A stretch of 56,043 nt of DNA from Acidimicrobiia bacterium. Lineage in GTDB: Bacteria; Actinomycetota; Acidimicrobiia; Spongiisociales; ZC4RG35. Below are positions 43,743-52,309 of this stretch, in pieces. Each line of letters begins with the position of its first letter. The first letter of the stretch is position 1. The stretch lies in contig JAICNB010000010.1 of assembly GCA_025928935.1 (NCBI GenBank), positions 1-56,043 of the forward strand, read 5' to 3'. The notes beneath the pieces were generated by a model. The model made no database searches and was not told the origin of the DNA. It was given only the letters and a program-made list of their open reading frames with translations. A program made the position numbers and the translations under genes.

Positions 43743-44240
43743 TCAGTGGCCACCTCTCTTCACGCCGCCGTACTTCATCCTGGTGTCGGACATCGCGGCT
43801 GCACGCGGCTCATCGTCGTTCACGCCGGCATCGACGACCTCACCGATGAACAGGGTGTGAGTCCCGAGATCGATCGACTGACGCACCTCACACTCGAGCC
43901 AGGCAAGGGACTCGTCGAAGATCGGAGCCCCGGTCATACCCCGATGAACCGGCCGGCCGTTCAGCGACCCATTCTCCTGCTCGGCGGGCTTGGAGAACTT
44001 GACGAAGACACGGGTGTCATCGGAGGGCCAGAGGTTCACGCTGAACGACCCGCCATCGGAGATGAGGCGGTGGGTTATCGCCTTGTTGTCGACGCCCACA
44101 CCGATCAACACCGGCTCCATCGAGAGCTGGGTGACCCAGGAGGCAGTCATCCCATTCCACTCCTCACCGGATGCGGAGCCGATCAGGGCCAGGGCGTTGG
44201 GGATCTTCCAGGTGACCTTGTTCAAGAGCTCGGAGTCCAC
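43743..44240 (-). CDS. Flavin reductase-like / FMN-binding split-barrel protein
   Basis: This 165-residue protein has the flavin reductase (HpaC/DIM6-NTAB) fold: the start KIPNALALIGSASGEEWNGMTASWVTQLSMEPVLIGVGV carries the flavin-binding strand and the typical NGMTASW turn. SDGGSFSVNLW and TLFIGEVVDAGVNDDEP complete the barrel. It likely binds FMN and reduces it or a flavin-like substrate. It is first in the set flavin reductase, SDR, cofG, cofH, so a link to deazaflavin metabolism is plausible but unproven. Confidence 0.9.
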   Translation of the reverse strand: MDSELLNKVTWKIPNALALIGSASGEEWNGMTASWVTQLSMEPVLIGVGVDNKAITHRLISDGGSFSVNLWPSDDTRVFVKFSKPAEQENGSLNGRPVHRGMTGAPIFDESLAWLECEVRQSIDLGTHTLFIGEVVDAGVNDDEPRAAAMSDTRMKYGGVKRGGH

Positions 44241-44287
44241 TCCACCCGCCTAGGCACAATCGGTTCCGACACCCTAATCTCAGCTGG

Positions 44288-44797
44288 GTGCGCATCCTGA
44301 TCGCCACAACCGGGGTCCTTCCGGCCGCCCCGGTGGCCGACCTGTGTCGCAGGCTCCACTCAGACGAGGGACGTGTGACGGTCATGACGGTCGTGCGGGT
44401 TCCCCGCTCCTTCCTCGAGTCTCTCGACGACGACGTGCGGCGCTCCTTCCTCGACGACGCGTCGATCGGGTCGTCCGACGCCGAGGCCAAGGCGGCCCGC
44501 TACCTCGAGGAGCGCGGCCAGAAGGCCGTCGAGCCGATCGTCGCCGCATTGGAGGCGGCCGGCATGGAGACCGAGGTCCGCTTCGTCGAGGGCGACGATC
44601 CATCCGAGGCGATCATCAACACTGCCGACGAGGTGGGCGCCGACCTCGTGATGATGGGGGCGACACGAAGGCTCTTCACCGAAGAGGCCTGGCGAAGCGT
44701 GTCTGCCCGAGTGATGGACAAGTCACACCTGCCGGTGCTCCTGGTCCCCGGCACCCGTTTCGACGACACGTCGGAGATGCCTGCATTGGAGCTCTGA
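44288..44797 (+). CDS. Universal stress protein (UspA family)
   Basis: This 169-residue protein has the UspA fold: start RILIATTGVLPAAPVADLC, the strand VTVMTVVRVPRSFL, and GADLVMMGATRRLFTEEAW, where the usual Gly-rich ATP-binding tail GSTS is not clearly visible. It may therefore be a non-ATP-binding member. A GTG at 44288 is the start; the gene is divergent from the flavin reductase with a 47-bp gap. Confidence 0.85.
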   Translation: MRILIATTGVLPAAPVADLCRRLHSDEGRVTVMTVVRVPRSFLESLDDDVRRSFLDDASIGSSDAEAKAARYLEERGQKAVEPIVAALEAAGMETEVRFVEGDDPSEAIINTADEVGADLVMMGATRRLFTEEAWRSVSARVMDKSHLPVLLVPGTRFDDTSEMPALEL

Positions 44798-44896
44798 CCG
44801 GTCGATCCCATGTGCACGCGGCCACCGTCACGGTGAGGCGACGCACACAAGATGCCGCGGGCATTTCTGTCCCACCCGCCTCGTACCTTGCCCACC

Positions 44897-45265
44897 ATGG
44901 GCAAAACGTTCAGATGGTGTGACCACAAACCGGTCTGGGTGGGCCGCGTCGCAGTAAGTGCCTGCGCCGACTGCGGCAAGGTGGATTGGCTCTCCGACAG
45001 CGGGGCGATCGACCATGCCGAGGCGATGGCATATCTGTTCGGCAGCTACGACCTGATCGGGCATCTCGACGCCCTGAGTGGCCCCACTTCCACCGTGCTC
45101 GCCTATGTCCCGCCCAACCAGAAGAAGCGGAAGAACCTCGACGCCCTGCCCAAGCAGGTTTGGCTCGAGGTCGGACCCCGTCTCTGGCTGTCCCATGATG
45201 GAGAGGTATTGTTGCTGGCAACAGATCACCAGCTTCTGATCGAGAACCTGACCCGGGGGGCGTGA
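44897..45265 (+). CDS. Hypothetical protein with a possible N-terminal metal knuckle
   Basis: This 122-residue protein has paired cysteines and histidine near the start (FRWCDHKPVW, ACADCGKVDW) that could bind zinc. The rest (YVPPNQKKRKNLDALPKQVWLEV, LLLATDHQLLIENLT) is not recognised. The ATG at 44897 is preferred over 15 in-frame codons upstream. It is convergent with the ABC exporter gene. Confidence 0.55.
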   Translation: MGKTFRWCDHKPVWVGRVAVSACADCGKVDWLSDSGAIDHAEAMAYLFGSYDLIGHLDALSGPTSTVLAYVPPNQKKRKNLDALPKQVWLEVGPRLWLSHDGEVLLLATDHQLLIENLTRGA

Positions 45266-45275
45266 CAGCAGCGCT

Positions 45276-47165
<1,890 letters not shown>

Positions 47166-47193
47166 ACAGGGCCTCCAGCTCGGACGTCGAAGG

Positions 47194-47952
47194 TTATCCC
47201 GCGGTCACCTCTAGCTCCGAGAGGGGCAGCGGATCGAGCACCATGCGTTGAAGCGCCTCGGCGGTGACGTAAGAGCGGCCGAAGAGCTCGTACCGGTACT
47301 GCGTGTCGAACCAGATCATGGTCGTCCCGTTGCCCGCCTCCAGCGACCAGACCGGCCTGCCCGAGACGGTGGCGACTGCGCACACCTCTGTTGTGCGATC
47401 CCCGAAGCGCTCACATGAGTTGTCGGCTCCTGCAGAGGCGACTTCCGCAGCGGTCTCGGGATCGATCGACACGTTGAGGACGATCATCTGGGCCACCGAG
47501 CGGGATCGGGTGTACGGCTCGGAGGACCAGATCCCGAATGCCGCCACCGGATCGTTGGCGAGGTCACCTCGCTCGTCGAACACGAGCTGAGATGTGACGT
47601 ACTCCGACAGATAAGGCGTGGAGGACGGAAACTGGACTTCCGGGAGGAGGGCCACGATCTCGGCCCTGCTCGCCTGGATGAACAGATCGCCACCCCGGCG
47701 GGCGAAGATCGCGGTCTTCAACGCCTCGGGATCGTCCAGGAACTGGCCCCCCAGCTGATCGTTGAACCACTTCAGGACCCTTGCGTCGACCACGACGGGC
47801 ACCGTGGAAGGCACCGTGGAGGTGGTAGTGATCGTCGGCTCTCCCAGCCAATCCGAGCTGCGCTGTCCGAGGGCGCCTAGGGGCGCGTCCCCACAGGCCG
47901 CCAAGGTCACGGCCGCGGCTACCAGCAGGAAGGTGCCGATACGTGTGCGCAA
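47194..47952 (-). CDS. Lipoprotein of unknown function
   Basis: This 252-residue protein has a lipoprotein signal (FLLVAAAVTLAACGD, lipobox LAAC). A Thr/Val/Ser-rich linker follows (TTTSTVPSTVPVVV). The rest has two cysteines around DNSCERFGDRTTEVCAV and no known domain. The TTG start at 47952 has GGGAGAGAGA before it. It lies 28 bp upstream of the ABC exporter start on the same strand, so the two are likely coexpressed. It is divergent from the lipoate-ligase gene. Confidence 0.75.
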   Translation of the reverse strand: MRTRIGTFLLVAAAVTLAACGDAPLGALGQRSSDWLGEPTITTTSTVPSTVPVVVDARVLKWFNDQLGGQFLDDPEALKTAIFARRGGDLFIQASRAEIVALLPEVQFPSSTPYLSEYVTSQLVFDERGDLANDPVAAFGIWSSEPYTRSRSVAQMIVLNVSIDPETAAEVASAGADNSCERFGDRTTEVCAVATVSGRPVWSLEAGNGTTMIWFDTQYRYELFGRSYVTAEALQRMVLDPLPLSELEVTAG

Positions 47953-48085
47953 GTCTCTCTCCCAGGAGCGTCCTGTCAGAGCATGTAAGTAGTGCTCGGT
48001 TCACAAACGAGTCGAACCGGGTGGACGGTTCCCGGCCCACGGTGGTTCCTCAGAAGCTAACACCACATTCCTTATCCTCCTGGTT

Positions 48086-48841
48086 GTGAGGACCCTGACC
48101 CTGGTCACCGATTCCTACCCGGCCCATGCCGCACTCGACGTCGCGGTGAGTCACGCCACCCTCGACGCCGTGGCTCGTGGCGAGATCGGGCCGGTCTTGC
48201 GTCTACACGTGCCCGGGGCCCTCGTGGCCTTCGGACGTTCGGACCGGGCGCACCCGGGTTACCCGCAGGCGGTCAGGGCGGCGCTGGCCAACGGCTTTGG
48301 GGCGGTTGAGCGTTTGGCGGGGGGTAGGGCGGCGGTTTTCCACGAGCACACCATCGCCTTCGCCCTGGCCACCCCCGAGACCGACGCCAAGGCCGGGATC
48401 GAGACGCGGTTCTCGGAGATCGCCCGGGTGATCGTGGACGCCCTCGAATCGCTCGGTATCGACGCCCGGATCGGCGAGGTGCCCGGGGAGTATTGCCCGG
48501 GCCGTTGGTCGGTAAATGTCGGTGGGAAAGTCAAGGTGATGGGGGTGGGCCAGCGTCTGGTGAGAGGCGCGGCCCATGTAGGAGGGGTGGTCGTCGTGGA
48601 CGCCGGCGAGCGGATCCGGGACGTCCTCATCCCCGTCTACCGCGCCCTCGAGATCGACTGGGATCCCCGCACAACCGGCGCCCTCGCCGATCGTGCGCCG
48701 GGTCTCGACAACGCCAAGGTCACCCAGGCGATCGTCACCAGGATCTCCCGGCTGTACGAGGTGATCCCGGGACGACTGCCGCTGAGCGTCATCGAGCATG
48801 CCCAGAGTCTCCTCCAGGAGCACCTGCCCCGGGTGGCCTGA
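48086..48841 (+). CDS. Lipoate--protein ligase / octanoyltransferase family protein
   Basis: This 251-residue protein has the biotin/lipoate A/B ligase fold: RLHVPGALVAFGRSDRAHPGY, VERLAGGRAAVFHEHTIAFAL, EYCPGRWSVNVGGKVKVMGVGQRLVRGAAHV. The catalytic Lys is in GGKVKVMGVGQR. It would attach lipoate or an octanoyl group to lipoyl domains such as the E2 at the left edge (functional link inferred). The GTG start at 48086 follows a short AT-rich patch. Its stop overlaps the aroQ ATG by one base. Confidence 0.85.
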   Translation: MRTLTLVTDSYPAHAALDVAVSHATLDAVARGEIGPVLRLHVPGALVAFGRSDRAHPGYPQAVRAALANGFGAVERLAGGRAAVFHEHTIAFALATPETDAKAGIETRFSEIARVIVDALESLGIDARIGEVPGEYCPGRWSVNVGGKVKVMGVGQRLVRGAAHVGGVVVVDAGERIRDVLIPVYRALEIDWDPRTTGALADRAPGLDNAKVTQAIVTRISRLYEVIPGRLPLSVIEHAQSLLQEHLPRVA

Positions 48842-49932
48842 TGCGCGTACTCGTCCTCAACGGGCCCAATCTGAACCTGCTCGGCACCCGGGAGCCGGAG
48901 GTGTACGGCGACACCACGCTCCCTGACCTGGAGGCCATGATCGGGCGATGGGGAGCGGCCCTGGGGATGGAGACGGTGTCTCGCCAGTCCAATCACTAAG
49001 GTGAGTTGGTCGACGTCATCCAGCAGGCCGACGGCTTCGACGCGATCGTCATCAACCCGGGAGCCCTCACTCACACGTCACGGGCGATCGGCGACGCACT
49101 TGGGTCGGTCGATGTCCCGGCAGTCGAGGTCCACATCTCGAACATCCGGCAGAGAGAGACCTGGCGTGCGGTCTCGCTCGTGGCACCGAGCTGTGTCCGG
49201 ACCATCTACGGCCGAGGGGTGGGCGGATACCAGGATGCCCTGCGGCATATCAAGAACAGGGCGAGTGTCCCGTTCGAGACCGTGCGTTACGGGTCGCACC
49301 CAGACAACGTCGCCGATCTGCGGCGGGCACCGGGCGATTCGGTCGGCGTGGTGATCCTGGCCCACGGCGGGTTCTGGAGAGAGGAATACGAGCGGGACAC
49401 CACCGAGACGCTGGCAGTCGACCTGGCCGGGCGCGGCATGACCACCTGGAACATCGAGTACCGCCGCGGCAGAGGATGGCCGGCCTGTGCCCACGATGTC
49501 CTCACCGCGATCGACCACATCAGGGTGTTCGAGGGGCCCGAGCCGACACTCGCCATCATCGGGCACTCCGCCGGTGGGCATCTCGCCCTCTGGGCCGCGG
49601 CACGCCGGCCGGGCACGGTCGATCTCATAGTCGGCCTGGCGTCGGTGACCGATCTGTCGGCATTGGCGGACTCGGGGGCGGTGGGTGCTGTGGATGCACG
49701 GGGTCTGCTCGAGACGGGGGCACCGGCGTCGGTCGGCGCGATCCCGGGCAAGACCTTCCTGCTCCATGGCGAGCGTGACGGGGTCGTCCCGAACACCCAC
49801 TCGACCCGTCTTTCCACAGAGGCCCGAGTCGAGGTCGTCCCGAAGATGGGTCATTTCCACATGCTCGACCCGCAACGGGAGCACTGGCCGTCCGTGGTGG
49901 CCGAACTGGGGAAAACGCCCGGCGCGGATTGA
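48841..49932 (+). pseudogene. aroQ: Type II 3-dehydroquinate dehydratase fused to an alpha/beta hydrolase, interrupted by an in-frame stop
   Basis: The frame from ATG 48841 begins MRVLVLNGPNLNLLGTREP, the start of AroQ, and carries the conserved Tyr in EVYGDTTL. At RQSNH it meets TAA (48997-48999) where the family has Glu (the SNHEGEL motif). After the stop the same frame continues with GELVDVIQQADGFDAIVINPGALTHTS, EVHISNIRQRETWRAVS and YGRGVGGYQDALRHI, the rest of AroQ. With no stop between, it goes on into an alpha/beta hydrolase ending at 49932. Removing the stop would give a 363-residue fusion. GAA to TAA needs one base change. Error, reading-through or real loss cannot be told apart here. 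Confidence 0.85.
49006..49932 (+). CDS. C-terminal ORF: AroQ C-terminal part plus alpha/beta hydrolase
   Basis: From TTG 49006 this open frame encodes 308 residues. Residues 1-86 are the C-terminal half of type II dehydroquinase, including the catalytic NPGALTHTS and EVHISN. Residues ~90-308 are an alpha/beta hydrolase: oxyanion motif ILAHGGFWREEYERD, nucleophile GHSAGGHLALWAAARRP, then GERDGVVPN and KMGHFHMLDP for the acid and base. The hydrolase resembles kynurenine formamidase/BD-FAE-like esterases. An internal GTG at 49282 could start the hydrolase alone. AAGGTGAG just before TTG gives poor spacing for reinitiation, so translation of this piece is uncertain. Confidence 0.7.
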   Translation: MVDVIQQADGFDAIVINPGALTHTSRAIGDALGSVDVPAVEVHISNIRQRETWRAVSLVAPSCVRTIYGRGVGGYQDALRHIKNRASVPFETVRYGSHPDNVADLRRAPGDSVGVVILAHGGFWREEYERDTTETLAVDLAGRGMTTWNIEYRRGRGWPACAHDVLTAIDHIRVFEGPEPTLAIIGHSAGGHLALWAAARRPGTVDLIVGLASVTDLSALADSGAVGAVDARGLLETGAPASVGAIPGKTFLLHGERDGVVPNTHSTRLSTEARVEVVPKMGHFHMLDPQREHWPSVVAELGKTPGAD

Positions 49933-49947
49933 TGCGAGTTGCCGCCG

Positions 49948-49956
49948 TTATCCACA
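49948..49956 (+). other. Perfect DnaA-box 9-mer
   Basis: TTATCCACA is an exact match to the consensus DnaA box, in the short gap after the aroQ-hydrolase frame. It is single, with no neighbouring copies or AT-rich unwinding element, so it is not an origin. It may be a chance match or a minor DnaA site. Confidence 0.3.
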
Positions 49957-50034
49957 GACCGGTAGGATTTGCGGCTGGGCCGTGGTCCTGGTCCGCAGAA
50001 CGCGGGCCCTGTGCCCACGGTGGAGTCAAACTCG

Positions 50035-50625
50035 ATGCGTTTCAGACGCCTCTCATTTATCGCTGGATGGGCGGCAGTCGCACTCCTGGCAGCGGCCGGG
50101 TTTGCGGCATTTGGTACTACGGGCGGTACTGAGGCCGGGCTCGAGTTCGACGCGGCCGAACCGGGCCTCGGTCACAGCACCGGGGCGCAGGCCGGATTCA
50201 ACTTCGCTCTCCTTGCCGGCGACACGACTCCACAGGCTTCAGAGGATCTCACGGGCACGACTCTCGCCGAGGCCCTCTCCGCAGAGACAGCCGAGGCCGA
50301 CGCCACAGGCACCATTGCCTCGGACCCATCCGGCTGGCTCTCCCAAGTCCAGGTCAGGGCGTTGGCGGCCAAGTACTTCGCCTCCGAAGACGTGAACCGC
50401 GCCGTTCGCGTCGCCTGGTGTGAGTCCCATTTCAACCCGGCATCGACCAATCTCCGCACCGGCGCCGTCGGTTTGTTCCAGCATCTCCCCCGCTATTGGG
50501 AAGACAGGGCGGAGAACGCCGGGTTCCCGGGTGCCGAGCCGACCGACCCGGAGGCCTCCACCGCTGCCGCGGCCTGGGCGGTGTACAACGAAGGTGGCTG
50601 GGACATCTTCGTCTGCCGGGGCTGA
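50035..50625 (+). CDS. Exported lytic transglycosylase-like protein (SLT domain)
   Basis: This 196-residue protein has a signal or anchor (FIAGWAAVALLAAAGFAAFG) then a low-complexity Ala/Thr/Glu-rich stretch and a C-terminal lysozyme-like domain: VRVAWCESHFNPASTNLRTGAVGLFQHLPRYW, with the catalytic Glu in WCESHF, and WAVYNEGGWDIFVC. It would cut peptidoglycan in the cell wall. The ATG at 50035 is chosen for the signal sequence; an earlier GTG/ATG would add low-complexity residues. A DUF2237 gene follows after 11 bp. Confidence 0.88.
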   Translation: MRFRRLSFIAGWAAVALLAAAGFAAFGTTGGTEAGLEFDAAEPGLGHSTGAQAGFNFALLAGDTTPQASEDLTGTTLAEALSAETAEADATGTIASDPSGWLSQVQVRALAAKYFASEDVNRAVRVAWCESHFNPASTNLRTGAVGLFQHLPRYWEDRAENAGFPGAEPTDPEASTAAAAWAVYNEGGWDIFVCRG

Positions 50626-50636
50626 GGGGGCTCCTG

Positions 50637-51029
50637 ATGGGCGGGCGAAACGTGCTCGGCGGCGAGCTCGACCCGTGCGGGACTGACCCGGTCACGGGGT
50701 TCTACCGGGATGGCTCCTGCACCAGCGGGCTCGAGGACGTTGGCAGCCACACGGTCTGCGCCGTTGTGACCAGCGAGTTCCTCGATCATCAACGTGGCAT
50801 CGGTAACGATCTGAGCAGCCCGATGCCTGAATACCTGTTCCCTGGCCTCGTTCCCGGTGACCGCTGGTGCGTCACCGCCATCAATTGGCTCCGGGCCCAC
50901 GATGACGGAGCGGCCGCCCCGATCGTGCTGGCGTCTACCCATGAACGGGCTCTCGAGTTGATCCCGATCGAGATCCTCCGGGAGTACGCCGTGGACGTCC
51001 CACCCGACCCATCCGGCCTCGAGGCCTGA
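50637..51029 (+). CDS. DUF2237 family protein
   Basis: This 130-residue cytoplasmic protein matches the DUF2237 pattern: NVLGGELDPCGTDPVTGFYRDGSC, HTVCAVVTSEFLDHQRGIGNDLS, and PGDRWCVTAINWLRAHDDG, with conserved Cys and Trp. The function is unknown. The ATG at 50637 gives the typical start; the frame upstream overlaps the transglycosylase gene. Confidence 0.9.
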   Translation: MGGRNVLGGELDPCGTDPVTGFYRDGSCTSGLEDVGSHTVCAVVTSEFLDHQRGIGNDLSSPMPEYLFPGLVPGDRWCVTAINWLRAHDDGAAAPIVLASTHERALELIPIEILREYAVDVPPDPSGLEA

Positions 51030-51085
51030 ACCAGGATCACGCCCGGCGTCCGAGAAAACCCCCTGTGCCCGATACGATTCAGGCC

Positions 51086-52309
51086 GTGAAAGCGCGTCTA
51101 CTGGCGATCGTCGGCGTCGTGCTCCTGGTCGCCGCGTGTGCGCAGACGCCCCCGGACCGAGAAGCTCTCCCTTCAGTCGAGGAGGCGCTGGACCCGCCCG
51201 CCCAATGCAGCTTCCTCCTCGGCGAGCCACAAGGTGTCCTCGTGCAAGAAGTGACCCCTGACTCCGCAGCAGACGGACTCCTCATCGCCGGGGATGTCAT
51301 CATCTCGTTCGACGATCAGCCCACGCCGGACTCGACTGCCCTCCTCGCCGCTCTCGGTGAGAAGAAGGCTGGGGAGATGGTCGAGATAGAGGTCATGCGC
51401 GGAGACGAAGAGACCCGCCAGACCATCACGCTCGGCGATGACGGCGGAGAGCCGCGCATCGGCGTGTCGATCAGGACCCAATACGAGACCGTGGAAGCGG
51501 CCGACATCGCCACCGACATCGCGCCTGGCCCAATGGTCCGCCCAATCTCGATCGGCGGCACGATCTACCTGTTCGACCCCGGGGCACGGGTTTGGGAGCG
51601 GACCGACATCCAGGTTCCAGATGAGCTGAACTGGGTGTCGACCACCTCGGGGATCTACGGGATCCAGGACGAGGTCATAACCGACGTGGTGACGGACGAG
51701 GAGGTGTCACATGACGGCTTCGAGGGCTGGGAGCCGATACGTGTCATCGGGTCGGTAGATGACGACCTGATAGTCGTCGTCACCCAAGAGGTCCCCGAAG
51801 ACCCGGAGCGGGTGGCGGTGGGCGTCTCACGTTTCGATCCCGTCTCGGCGCGGACCGTCTGGGCAGAGCCCGTGGTCGACGGGTTCGGCATCCCGATCTC
51901 CGCCCTCGGATCGCCCGAAGGGGATCAGATCGTCCTGGTGGGAGTCGACGAGGGTGGCACCGACATCATGGGAATCGATGTCTGGAGCGGCAATGGAGTC
52001 GCCCAGGGTATGGAGGACCTGGTGGCCCTGGGGACCCCGGTTGGCTGGATGGACGACGACACCGTCCTGTTCAGGACCGAGGTCGAGACCGGATCATTGC
52101 TGACCGTGCCTGGCGGGGATATCGAGGAGATAACCCTGGAGAGCGCCGTGGGTGGCCTCCCTCTGTTCCCGGTCGGTGACGGCAGGAGTGTCCTCGCCAT
52201 CGACGATGAGACCCTGGTCCTCGAGGACCTGACCCTGAGCGGGGACTTCCAGGTGCTGGCGGAGAACTGCTCCGTGACTCGGGTCGGCGAGCCCGGCTGG
52301 GCCGGTTAG
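51086..52309 (+). CDS. PDZ-domain lipoprotein
   Basis: This 407-residue exported lipoprotein has a signal ending VVLLVAACAQ and a PDZ domain at about residues 40-110 (GVLVQEVTPDSAADGLLIAGDVIISFDD, PTPDSTALLAAL). The remaining ~290 residues are beta-rich repeats that look like a propeller-type sensor (YLFDPGARVWERTDIQVPD, VSRFDPVSARTVWAEPV). No protease triad is visible. The GTG at 51086 is preferred; another GTG seven codons earlier is possible. Its last bases overlap the convergent FtsH-like gene. Confidence 0.82.
   Translation: MKARLLAIVGVVLLVAACAQTPPDREALPSVEEALDPPAQCSFLLGEPQGVLVQEVTPDSAADGLLIAGDVIISFDDQPTPDSTALLAALGEKKAGEMVEIEVMRGDEETRQTITLGDDGGEPRIGVSIRTQYETVEAADIATDIAPGPMVRPISIGGTIYLFDPGARVWERTDIQVPDELNWVSTTSGIYGIQDEVITDVVTDEEVSHDGFEGWEPIRVIGSVDDDLIVVVTQEVPEDPERVAVGVSRFDPVSARTVWAEPVVDGFGIPISALGSPEGDQIVLVGVDEGGTDIMGIDVWSGNGVAQGMEDLVALGTPVGWMDDDTVLFRTEVETGSLLTVPGGDIEEITLESAVGGLPLFPVGDGRSVLAIDDETLVLEDLTLSGDFQVLAENCSVTRVGEPGWAG

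Noticed and set aside
44344-44922. Alternative plus-strand frame of 192 codons over the Usp gene
   Set aside because: Arg/Gly-rich translation; the other frame gives a clear UspA protein.
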